A stretch of DNA of 9,280 nucleotides from an uncultured Methylococcaceae bacterium (lineage in GTDB: Bacteria > Pseudomonadota > Gammaproteobacteria > Methylococcales > Methylococcaceae), in assembly GCA_903910005.1 (NCBI GenBank), contig CAIVXW010000006.1:1-9280 (forward strand), in the 5' to 3' direction. A program made the translations under genes and the position numbers. This document shows, in pieces, positions 1-7,700 of this stretch; within the stretch, counting starts at the first letter, position 1, and every line of letters starts with the position of its first letter. The notes beneath the pieces were generated by a model. That model did not search any database. It was not told where the DNA came from and saw only the letters and a list, made by a program, of their open reading frames with translations.

Positions 1-2
1 AG

Positions 3-119
3 CAGGTCATGACCCAGTTCATCGACATCAGCGTCCTGCACGTCTCATCCCTCAAGACCTTCGTGGTCGGCCTGACCACGGCCCCAAAAGCCCTCCTCAC
101 ACTGCTCGCCGACCGCTAG
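3..119 (+). CDS. C-terminal fragment of an unrecognised protein (5' end outside window)
   Basis: The frame beginning at position 3 is open from the left edge to a TAG at 117-119, giving 38 residues that include ISVLHVSSLKTFVVGL and end TLLADR. Nearly every third codon position is G or C, as expected of a real gene in this genome, while the two other plus frames read poorly here. I do not recognise the family and assign no function. The fragment is followed within three bases by a different reading frame that resembles an RTX protein tail. It may therefore be the end of an independent gene, or the upstream part of one gene broken by a frame change near 117-122. The piece is short and its start is unseen, so confidence is modest. 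Confidence 0.35.
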   Translation, partial: QVMTQFIDISVLHVSSLKTFVVGLTTAPKALLTLLADR

Positions 120-121
120 GT

Positions 122-289
122 CGCTTTATATGCCAATTCCGGGCCACCAATCAGGCACGCTACAGCGTAGACTTCGCCACCCAACAGTCCGTCATCCAGT
201 TCAACCTCGACAGCAACCCCGCCACCGCCGAACTGGAAATTCAACTGGCAGGTTTTACGCCGCTCAACGCCAATCAATTTCTATTCTAA
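122..289 (+). pseudogene. Probable remnant of an RTX/T1SS-type surface protein C-terminus
   Basis: In the frame of codon 122-124 the sequence reads into YSVDFATQQSVIQF, then LAGFTPLNANQFLF, and stops at TAA 287-289. Many large secreted calcium-binding (RTX-like) proteins end in a similar way: a D.D.D-like stretch, then an 'I.LAG...L...DF.L' terminus. The resemblance is from memory of the family pattern, not from a search. There is no good start codon or ribosome binding site at the beginning, and the same frame upstream of about 120 gives unconvincing, Arg/Pro/His-rich protein. I therefore call it a decayed or frame-broken gene end. It runs on the opposite strand to the intact RTX gene at 4750-9280. 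The alternative is the end of a real gene whose frame I have misjudged because the 5' part is missing. Confidence 0.35.
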
Positions 290-460
290 ACCGATTTCTC
301 GGGCATTGGTTCATTGCCGCGTCGTCCGGATGAATGGCAACCAGTCGCAAGGGCGGCGGTGGGGCTGATTGGGTGGTCGCGCTATGCTTCATCGTCTTTA
401 TTTTACATAATATGCATTATTAGCAATTAAGTAGCCGGAACATCCAGCCCACACAAGCTC
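290..460. other. Gene-poor spacer with an AT-rich island
   Basis: No convincing gene lies between the plus-strand remnants and the hairpin behind sucB. Bases 396-430 form an AT-rich island (about 6 G/C of 35) in otherwise GC-rich DNA. Promoter-like hexamers can be found there: on the minus strand a TTGCTA (421-426) and a TAAAAT (400-405) lie 15 bases apart, which is shorter than the usual 16-18 spacing. I do not call a promoter. A 29-codon open frame at 334-423 (plus) encodes a peptide with a hydrophobic tail (WVVALCFIVFIL), but it has no good ribosome binding site and is not called as a gene. Confidence 0.5.
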
Positions 461-485
461 CGGGAGAAGCCCCCTGCTTCTCCCG
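461..485 (-). terminator. Perfect 10-bp hairpin downstream of sucB, possible terminator
   Basis: CGGGAGAAGC at 461-470 is exactly complementary to GCTTCTCCCG at 476-485, with a five-base loop. It begins 19 bases past the sucB stop codon, where the end of the suc transcript is expected. The stem is strong and GC-rich. Neither side is followed by a T-run, so it is not a textbook intrinsic terminator. It could act as a 3' stability hairpin or with Rho, and being symmetric it could serve transcripts arriving from either side. Confidence 0.5.
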
Positions 486-503
486 AATTCAGTCAGCCGG
501 TCG

Positions 504-1709
504 TCAAATGTCCAGCAGCAACCGGCACGGGTCTTCCAGGCTTTCCTTGATGGAAAACAGAAAAGATACGGCTTCGCGTCCGTCAATGATGCGATGGTCG
601 TAGGATACCGCCAGATAGATCATGGGACGGATCACGATTTGTCCGTCTTCCACAATCGGACGCTCCTTGATGGCGTGCATGCCAAGAATGGCACTCTGAG
701 GCGGATTGAGGATGGGCGTCGACAGCATGGAGCCAAAAATGCCGCCGTTGGTAATGGTAAAGGTACCGCCGTTCAGGTCTTCATAGCTCAGCTTGCCATC
801 ACGTGCCTTTCTGGAAAAATCAGCGATAGCCCGTTCGATGGTGCCAAAATCCAGTTGATCGGCCTGTCGCAGTATAGGTACCACCAATCCCCGTTCCGAT
901 GATACCGCGATGCCGATGTCATAATAATCGTGGTACACGATGTCATTGCCGTCGATTGACGCATTGACGATGGGAAAGCGTTTCAGTGCCGCCACAGTCG
1001 CCTTGACAAAAAATGACATGAAGCCCAGTTTGGTCGCATGCTGCTGTTCAAATCGGGTGCGATGCTGATTTCTCAGCTCAAAAATTTTCTGCAGGTTGAC
1101 TTCGTTGAAAGTCGTCAGCGTAGCGGTGTTGCGCTGGGCCTCCATCATGCGTTCCGCGATGCGGGCACGCAGCCGGGTCATGGGGATTCGGCGTTCACCC
1201 CGCTCGGCGACAATCGGTGCGGCTACCACCACCGCCTCAGTTGTTGTCGCCCCAGCCGCCGTTTGCGGTTCCCTGCCCTGCCCCTTCAGATAATTTTCGA
1301 TATCCCTTCGGGTAATACGCCCTTCCCGCCCGGTTCCGGTGAGTTGGGCCGGATCCACCGGATGTTCCAGCAGCATCCGTCGCACCGCCGGACTGAAAGC
1401 AACCGGGCCGACCGGTGCAGGCTCTGCGGTGGGTGCAACCGCTGTCGCCGCAGTCGGGTCGGTGGCGGCTTCCCCTGTTTCCATGACCGCGAGCAGTTCG
1501 CCACTTCTGACCACATCGCCCCGGCTGCGGTGAACGGTCAGCAATACCCCGTTATCCGGCACAGGAACCTCCAGAATCACCTTGTCGGTTTCCAGATCAA
1601 TCAGGTTGTCGCCGTGTTGCAGGCGATCACCCGGTTGCTTGTGCCAATCCAGCAACGTGGCATCGTTAACGGATTCAGGCAAATTAGGTACGGTGATTTC
1701 CAGACGCAT
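504..1709 (-). CDS. sucB: Dihydrolipoyllysine-residue succinyltransferase, E2 of 2-oxoglutarate dehydrogenase
   Basis: This is the E2 core of the 2-oxoglutarate dehydrogenase complex. It transfers the succinyl group from lipoyl-lysine to CoA to give succinyl-CoA in the cytoplasmic TCA cycle. At 401 residues it has the usual length. A single lipoyl domain covers about residues 2-77, with the lipoylated lysine at K43 in ETDKV. An Ala/Pro-rich linker follows, then a peripheral-subunit-binding domain at about 103-141 (FSPAVRRML, GTGREGRITRRDI). A second linker leads to the catalytic acyltransferase domain at about 172-400, with the active-site motif DHRIIDGREA (H372, D376). The ATG start is supported by the conserved N-terminus (RLEITVPNLPESV) and a GGAA six bases upstream. 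The start lies inside the end of sucA (26-base overlap), which implies co-transcription and probably coupled translation. No lpd gene follows; a hairpin does. The domain set, including PNLPESV and ETDKV, fits SucB better than a pyruvate dehydrogenase E2. Confidence 0.98.
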   Translation of the reverse strand: MRLEITVPNLPESVNDATLLDWHKQPGDRLQHGDNLIDLETDKVILEVPVPDNGVLLTVHRSRGDVVRSGELLAVMETGEAATDPTAATAVAPTAEPAPVGPVAFSPAVRRMLLEHPVDPAQLTGTGREGRITRRDIENYLKGQGREPQTAAGATTTEAVVVAAPIVAERGERRIPMTRLRARIAERMMEAQRNTATLTTFNEVNLQKIFELRNQHRTRFEQQHATKLGFMSFFVKATVAALKRFPIVNASIDGNDIVYHDYYDIGIAVSSERGLVVPILRQADQLDFGTIERAIADFSRKARDGKLSYEDLNGGTFTITNGGIFGSMLSTPILNPPQSAILGMHAIKERPIVEDGQIVIRPMIYLAVSYDHRIIDGREAVSFLFSIKESLEDPCRLLLDI

Positions 1710-4518
1710 GTGAGATTCCGTGAATGGGTTGATGAGGGATGACGCCGGTCAGGGCATCCTCCACGACTTTTTTCTGCTGTTGCAGGTGCCGATGAAACTG
1801 GCCCACTGCCGGAGCTGCCGACATGGGACGACCGGCATAGCCGACCCTGACCGATTTTTCCAGCAAGTAAAGGAAACGGTGCCTGGTCTGATGCCACGCC
1901 CCCTGATTTTCGGGTTCTTCCTGGCACCAGATCAGTTCCTCCATGGCAGTATAAGCCGCCAGTTCCGCCAGCAAATCGCCGGACGGAAAGGGATAAAGCT
2001 GCTCAATCCGGATGATGGCGACCCGCTCAATGCCCTGCTGTCGACGGGCTTCCAGCAGATCGTAATACACCTTGCCGGCACAGAGAATCACCCGGGTCAC
2101 CGTTGCCGGATCCAGCGGGTCGATTTCGCCAATCACGTTGCGATATCCGCCCTGGCTCAGTTCCTCCAGCGATGAAACCGCCAGCTTGTGTCGCAGCAGG
2201 CTTTTGGGAGTCATCACGATCAGCGGTTTGCGGCACGGACGCACCACCTGGCGTCGCAGCAGATGGAAAATCTGCGCCGGGGTTGTCGGCACGCACACCT
2301 GCATGTTTTGCTCGGCGCAAAGCTGCAAATACCGCTCCAGCCGGGCTGAGGAATGCTCCGGTCCCTGCCCTTCGTAGCCATGTGGCAACAGCAGGGTCAG
2401 GCCGCTCAGACGGCCCCATTTGGTTTCGCCCGAGGCAATGAACTGATCAATCACCACCTGGGCATTATTGGCAAAATCACCGAACTGGGCTTCCCAGATC
2501 ACCAGGGCATCGGGTTCCGAGCTGCTGTAACCGTATTCAAAACCAAGGACGCCCTCCTCGGACAACAGCGAATCGTACAGGTGAAACCGGCCCTGGTTCT
2601 CGCCCAGATGCTGCAGCGGGATAAAGGAATCCCCGCTTTCGGTATCGAACAAAACGGCATGACGATGGAAAAAGGTGCCCCGTCCCACGTCCTGCCCGGT
2701 GAGGCGTACGTTACGTCCTTCCACCAGCAAACTGGCATAGGCCAGGGTTTCGCCAAAGCCCCAATCGAGTGGCGCACTGCCCTGCCCCATGTTTTGCCGG
2801 GCCGACACGATGGCCTGAGCCCGTGGATGCAGGGTGAAATGGCCTGGAATCCGGCTCAGCCGCTGCGAGAGATCCTGAATCAGTTCGGGCGGGATGGCGG
2901 ATTGATACGCGGTCGTCCAGTCATGTCCGAGGTAATGATCCCAGCGGGTTCGGATGTAACTGACGGTATCGCGCAAAATGGCACGGGATACCGCTTCGTC
3001 ACGTTTCAAGGCCTTGAGGTAGTCCTCTTCCAGGGTTTTGGCGGTATTGCTGTCGATGACGCCCTCCTGCTCCAGTCGAGCCGCATAATGGCGGGTTATT
3101 GGCGGATGCTGGCGAATAAAACGGTACATGGCCGGTTGGGTGACGGCCGGCTCATCGGCCTCATTGTGGCCGTGACGCCGGTAGCAGATCAAATCGACCA
3201 CCACATCCCGCTTGAACTTCATCCGGTAATCCAGAGCCAGCTCCATGACGGTCATCACCGCCTCCGGATCGTCTCCATTCACGTGGAAGACCGGAGCCTG
3301 CACCATATTGGCTACATCGGTGCAGTACAGGGTGGAACGGGCATCGAAGGGGTTGCTGGTGGTAAAGCCAATCTGGTTGTTGACTACGATATGCAGGGTT
3401 CCGCCGGTGGTGAAGGCCCGGGTTTCTGCCATGTTAAGGGTTTCCATCACCACCCCCTGACCGGCAAAGGCGGCATCACCGTGAATCAGAACCGCCATGA
3501 CTTTATCTTCGCCCTCCCCGGCATAGCGATCCTGCCGCGCCCGCACCGAACCTTCCACCACCGGCGCAATAATTTCCAGGTGGGATGGATTGAAGGCCAG
3601 AGCCACATGCACCGAACCCGATTCCGTGAGAATGTCGGAAGAATAACCCATGTGATATTTGACATCACCGGCACTGGCATAGGGCACAACGGTGTCAGCA
3701 GTGCCTTCAAACTCCTGGAACAACATACTGGGTTTGCGGCCCATGATGTTGACCAGCACATTCAACCGGCCCCGGTGAGCCATGCCGATGACGATCTCGC
3801 GCATTCCCGAGGCTCCCGCCGTCTGTATCAACCCGTCCAGCAGGGGAATCAGGCTTTCAGCCCCTTCGAGCGAAAAGCGTTTCTGCCCCACATACTGACG
3901 GTGCAGGTATTTTTCTATGCCTTCGGCGGCAGTCAGCATTTTCAGCAGCCAGACCCGCTGTTCGGGCGTTCGGAACGGGGCTTCGGTGCGTTCGATCCGG
4001 TGTTGCAGCCATTGCTTGATCTCGCTGTCAACGATATGCATGTACTCATAGCCAATACCGCCACAATAGGCTCGCTGCATCCTGGCGACGATGTTGCGGA
4101 GCAGCCATTTTTCCCGGGTGGCAAAAACATCGTAGTAAAAATGACGGTCAAAATCTGCCTCGTTAAGTCCATGATAGGCTGGATTGAGATCAATCAAACG
4201 CTGTACCGGTGCCAGCTTCAGCGGGTTGTTATCGGCTGCCTGATGCCCCCGGGTTCGATACTGATAAACCAGACGGGCCACGGCAAACTGTTTGACGACC
4301 GCATCCTCCAGACTTTCCCCGACATTGACAGCACTGCCCTGCCCTGCTTGCGTACTGCTACAGGTGGGTTCCCACTGCAGAAATTGAAAGCGTTCCTGCC
4401 AACTCGGATCCACCGAATCGGGATCATCCAGATAGCGTTCATACAAGGTTTCAAGGAAGGCGGCGTTATCCTCGGCACAGGCCTTGGCGTTTTCAAATAG
4501 CTGCTGGATTTTGTTCAT
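1684..4518 (-). CDS. sucA: 2-oxoglutarate dehydrogenase E1 component, thiamine diphosphate dependent
   Basis: E1o decarboxylates 2-oxoglutarate with thiamine diphosphate and reductively succinylates the lipoyl group of SucB (TCA cycle, cytoplasm). The protein is 944 residues; E. coli SucA is about 933. The N-terminal E1o segment (ETLYERYLDDPDSVDPSW, about 23-40) is present. Family motifs follow in order: HRGRLNVLVN (from about 248), GDVKYHMG (about 284), the cofactor-binding GDAAFAGQGVV (about 347), VNNQIGFTT, YRRHGHNEADEP (about 446-457), RGTFFHRHA (about 613), LLPHGYEGQGPEHSSAR (about 710) and SLLRH (about 773). No key residue appears lost. About 17 residues extend past the family's usual 'DAL' end, into the sucB overlap. 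I chose ATG at 4516-4518 because MNKIQQLF fits the family start. An in-frame GTG at 4533 would add five residues, and neither start has a clear Shine-Dalgarno. Unlike E. coli, no sdh gene lies upstream; a large RTX gene does. Confidence 0.97.
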   Translation of the reverse strand: MNKIQQLFENAKACAEDNAAFLETLYERYLDDPDSVDPSWQERFQFLQWEPTCSSTQAGQGSAVNVGESLEDAVVKQFAVARLVYQYRTRGHQAADNNPLKLAPVQRLIDLNPAYHGLNEADFDRHFYYDVFATREKWLLRNIVARMQRAYCGGIGYEYMHIVDSEIKQWLQHRIERTEAPFRTPEQRVWLLKMLTAAEGIEKYLHRQYVGQKRFSLEGAESLIPLLDGLIQTAGASGMREIVIGMAHRGRLNVLVNIMGRKPSMLFQEFEGTADTVVPYASAGDVKYHMGYSSDILTESGSVHVALAFNPSHLEIIAPVVEGSVRARQDRYAGEGEDKVMAVLIHGDAAFAGQGVVMETLNMAETRAFTTGGTLHIVVNNQIGFTTSNPFDARSTLYCTDVANMVQAPVFHVNGDDPEAVMTVMELALDYRMKFKRDVVVDLICYRRHGHNEADEPAVTQPAMYRFIRQHPPITRHYAARLEQEGVIDSNTAKTLEEDYLKALKRDEAVSRAILRDTVSYIRTRWDHYLGHDWTTAYQSAIPPELIQDLSQRLSRIPGHFTLHPRAQAIVSARQNMGQGSAPLDWGFGETLAYASLLVEGRNVRLTGQDVGRGTFFHRHAVLFDTESGDSFIPLQHLGENQGRFHLYDSLLSEEGVLGFEYGYSSSEPDALVIWEAQFGDFANNAQVVIDQFIASGETKWGRLSGLTLLLPHGYEGQGPEHSSARLERYLQLCAEQNMQVCVPTTPAQIFHLLRRQVVRPCRKPLIVMTPKSLLRHKLAVSSLEELSQGGYRNVIGEIDPLDPATVTRVILCAGKVYYDLLEARRQQGIERVAIIRIEQLYPFPSGDLLAELAAYTAMEELIWCQEEPENQGAWHQTRHRFLYLLEKSVRVGYAGRPMSAAPAVGQFHRHLQQQKKVVEDALTGVIPHQPIHGISHASGNHRT

Positions 4519-4533
4519 GGGCGGTGTTGTCAC

Positions 4534-4749
4534 GCAAGCCGGGAGTGCAAATGGTGCCGAATGGCCACGGACGACAGCCGTGGTCAGGCTTGGGGGAATA
4601 GTCTAACGTGAATTCGCGATAAGGCCACTGAGGTGGCGCAGGCAAGACCACTTTTGCGCGTGAATTTTTGCCCAACGAAGCGGCTTGCCCGGTGTTTGTG
4701 AATGCCGACATGCCGAAGCCAGGGAGTGGAAAGGAAAGGTGAGGGAGGA
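4534..4749. other. Spacer between the RTX gene and sucA; presumed suc leader/promoter region
   Basis: There is no gene here. It follows the TAA of the RTX gene (4750-4752) and precedes sucA on the same strand, so it should contain the end of the RTX transcript and the promoter and leader for sucAB. I see no hairpin followed by a T-run, hence no clear intrinsic terminator. I also find no convincing pair of -35/-10 boxes. Two small inverted repeats are present: 4624-4637 (GCCAC/GTGGC, four-base loop) and 4565-4583. Read-through from the RTX gene into sucA cannot be excluded. Confidence 0.5.
4565..4583 (-). promoter_or_regulatory. Small inverted repeat in the presumed sucA leader
   Basis: CCACGG at 4565-4570 pairs with CCGTGG at 4578-4583 around a seven-base loop, and the paired arms extend imperfectly by two bases outward. 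It lies about 46 bases upstream of the sucA ATG, so it would be in the 5' leader if transcription starts further upstream. It could be an operator-like dyad, an mRNA structure, or chance. Nothing in the sequence identifies a regulator. Confidence 0.2.
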
Positions 4750-7700
4750 TTAGCCAATCATCAAGCCCGGCAGGATCAGGTCACCATCGGCAAAACGCAG
4801 TACCTCAATGGCGGTCAGTGTGTCCACCCCGGTATCAGGCTCACCAACAGACTCGACAATCCACTGCAGACCTTCCACATCGCGGATTAGCTTGTAGTCC
4901 GATTGACCCGCCTCCACAAACAGGGCGACATCCAGTCCGGCTCCACCGAGCAGTCTGTCATTACCGGCCCCGCCCTGGAGGGTGTCGTTACCGGCCAGAC
5001 CCTGCAAGGTATCGTCACCGTCATAGCCTGTCAGCCAGTTATCCAGGGCTGTTCCCTGCATCAGGTTATCCAGGTCGTTACCCCAGCCATCCAGGGCCGT
5101 TCGCGTCAAGGTCAGTATTTCAACGTTATCCGGTAGCGTGTAACTGACACCGGACTCAATGACATCCACTTCACCGGGATGGGTCGATTCGACCACCCTG
5201 TCCTGCCGGTTGTCGACCTCATAGGTATCTTCGCCCTCCCCTCCCAGCATCATGTCAGTTCCACGACCACCGCGCAGGACGTCATCGCCCGCGCCGCCCA
5301 GCAATGTATCGTCACCGGCCAGGCCATTCAGGGTGTCGTTACCGGCCAATCCGTTGAAGCGATCCCTGCCAGCAGTGCCCGTCCAGGCATCATCACCGTC
5401 AGTGGCGGTGACCGGTAGCGGCTCGACCGCTGCCTGACTGGTATCCAGAACCGTGACCGTCACGGTTTGATCCGGGGCATCGACCAGGGACAGACTCAGG
5501 GTTTCAGTGCCTTCGGTGCGCTGGTCGGCCCGCAATTCGATGGTCAGTCGAGCCGTGCCGTCGGCTCCGATTACCAGGGGAGCCGCAGGCCAGGGCGGTG
5601 CGAGATCGGCACTGTCAATCCGGCCACTCAGGCGAAGCGGCACCTGACTCAAGGGCGGCAGGTGGGTAGTGGTCAGGGTGATTTGCACCGTAGTGCCTTC
5701 GTTGACCGTGGTTTGATCGGCTGTCAGACGATACACCGGCAGCCCCTGCACCGGTTGGGTGGGCGCACTGGCCAGGCTTTCGGCATGGCCGCCGCCATCG
5801 GTGTAGCTCGCCACCACCTGCAACGACTGGCCTACGTCAGCAGCGGTTACCGTGTAGTCGGCCCCCTCCCCTACTACCCGCGTACCGCGCTGCCAGCGGT
5901 ACGCCACCGGGCCCAGGCCGTCGGCATCGCTCAAGCGATGGGTGACCGTCAGCCGCTGGGCCTCGGTCGGGGTGGTGTCGCTGATGATGACTGCACCGCT
6001 CGGTGGCCGGTTGGGGGTGGGAGTCAGCAGGCTGAAACCGAGCGACGCCGTCAGTCCCTCCGGATCGGTCGCGGTCAGTATCACCCGGATGTCAGGGCTA
6101 TCAAGCGGTGGCGTAGCCTCGAAACGCAGCGCGTTGGCATCAAACTGCAGCCAGGCCGGAAGCGGCTTACCGTTTTGCAGACGGGCCGCATAAACCAGTT
6201 CAGCGGATTCAGGATCGGTAAATAACCCGGCTGGCAGTACGTACTGGAAGCCCCGGGTTTCGAATGCGGATTGATCCGCTATCGTAGCGTTGACCTGCGG
6301 AGCCTGGTTCCGGCTGGTATCCAGAACCGTGACCGTCACGGTTTGATCCGGGGCATCGACCAGTGACAGACTCAGGGTTTCAGTGCCTTCGGTGCGCTGG
6401 TCGGCCCGCAATTCGATGGTCAGTCGAGCCGTGCCGTCGGCTCCGGTTACCAGGGGGGCCGCAGGCCAGGGTTCTACAAGATCAGTGCCGTCAATCCGGC
6501 CACTCAGGCGAAGCGGCACCTGACTCAAGGGCGGCAGGTGGGTAGTGGTCAGGGTGATTTGCACCGTAGTGCCTTCGTTGACCGTGGTTTGATCGGCTGT
6601 CAGGCGATACACCGGCAGCCCCTGCACCGGTTGGGTGGGCGCACTGGCCAGGCTTTCGGCATGGCCGCCGCCATCGGTGTAGCTCGCCACTACCTGCAAC
6701 GACTGGCCCACGTCAGCAGCGGTTACCGTATAGTCGGCCCCCTCCCCTACTACCCGCGTACCGCGCTGCCAGCGGTACGCCACCGGGCCCAGGCCGTCGG
6801 CATCACTCAAGCGGTGCGTGACGGTCAGCCGCTGGGCCTCGGTCGGGGTGGTGTCGCTGATGATGACTGCACCACTCGGTGGCCGGTTGGGTACCGGTAT
6901 GCTGACCCCCGCACTGCTGACCTGCTCGGTCGTGCCCTGTCCGTCGACATAACTGACCTGCACCCGCAGCGCGTGACCGACATCGGCGGGTTTGAGAATG
7001 TAGCGTTCGCCGCTGGCCAGGCGAATGGGCTGATCGTCACGCAGCCACTGGTAGCGCAATGCACCCAGGCCATCGGCATCGTCCAGGCTACTGACCACGG
7101 TCAGGGTTTTGCCGGGTTTCAGTTTGCCCTGCAGGGTAACGCTGCCGGTCGGTTCTGCGTTGACCGGTTGCACATTGACCGATCCGACCACCCCGGATTG
7201 CAGTGATGCGGCCACGGCCCGCTCATCTCCTCCCAGGTTGATGCCCCAGCTCACCACGGAACCGTCTGCCCGGACGGCGGCAAAGGCTTCGTCAGTGGCA
7301 TACAGGGCCGTGACCGGGAGGGTGCCATTCAACCCGCTGGCCACGGCCCGACCGTCACCGCCGTAATAAGGATCACCCCAGACCACAACCGCCCCGGAAT
7401 CCGTCAGTGCCGCGAAGGCACCCCGGGTTGCCTGTACGCTGTTGACCCGTTGTGCCGACGGACTGGTTCCGCCTGCTGTCGGGTCGCCCCAGGCGATCAC
7501 GGAACCGTCATCGCGTATGGCTGCGAACGCTGCATCGTTGGCATGGAGTGCCTTGACCGAATGGGGACCGCTCAGGGCGGCTTGCACCGAGCGGCTGTCA
7601 CCGCCGCCGACTGGCTGACCCCAGGTCACGACTGAACCGTCTTCCCGCAGGGCGGCAAAGGCAGTCGAACTGGCCGCCAGCGTCTGTACCCGAAGGTGTC

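Noticed and set aside
130..333. A 67-codon plus-strand frame starting at an ATG
   Set aside because: The protein is Arg/Gln/His-rich with no family character, and the overlapping frame ending at 289 gives a far more protein-like sequence.
400..426. A minus-strand promoter (TTGCTA ... TAAAAT) in the AT-rich island
   Set aside because: The spacing is only 15 bases, the -35 match is partial, and no gene follows to the left on that strand within the window.
398..586. A 62-codon minus-strand frame overlapping the end of sucB
   Set aside because: It lies in another frame over the conserved sucB C-terminus and has no recognisable features.
2353..4500. A 715-codon open frame on the plus strand, opposite sucA
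   Set aside because: It is codon-aligned with sucA on the other strand. Its stops would need TTA, CTA or TCA codons in sucA, which are rare at this base composition, so a long open shadow is expected. The encoded protein shows no family features, while sucA is unmistakable.
4624..4637. Hairpin GCCAC/GTGGC as terminator of the RTX gene
   Set aside because: The stem is only five base pairs and no T-run follows in the direction of transcription.
5467..7206. Two similar plus-strand frames (5467-6225 and 6538-7206) that look like a duplicated gene pair
   Set aside because: They are the antisense of the 578-bp direct repeat inside the RTX gene, and their similarity comes entirely from that repeat.
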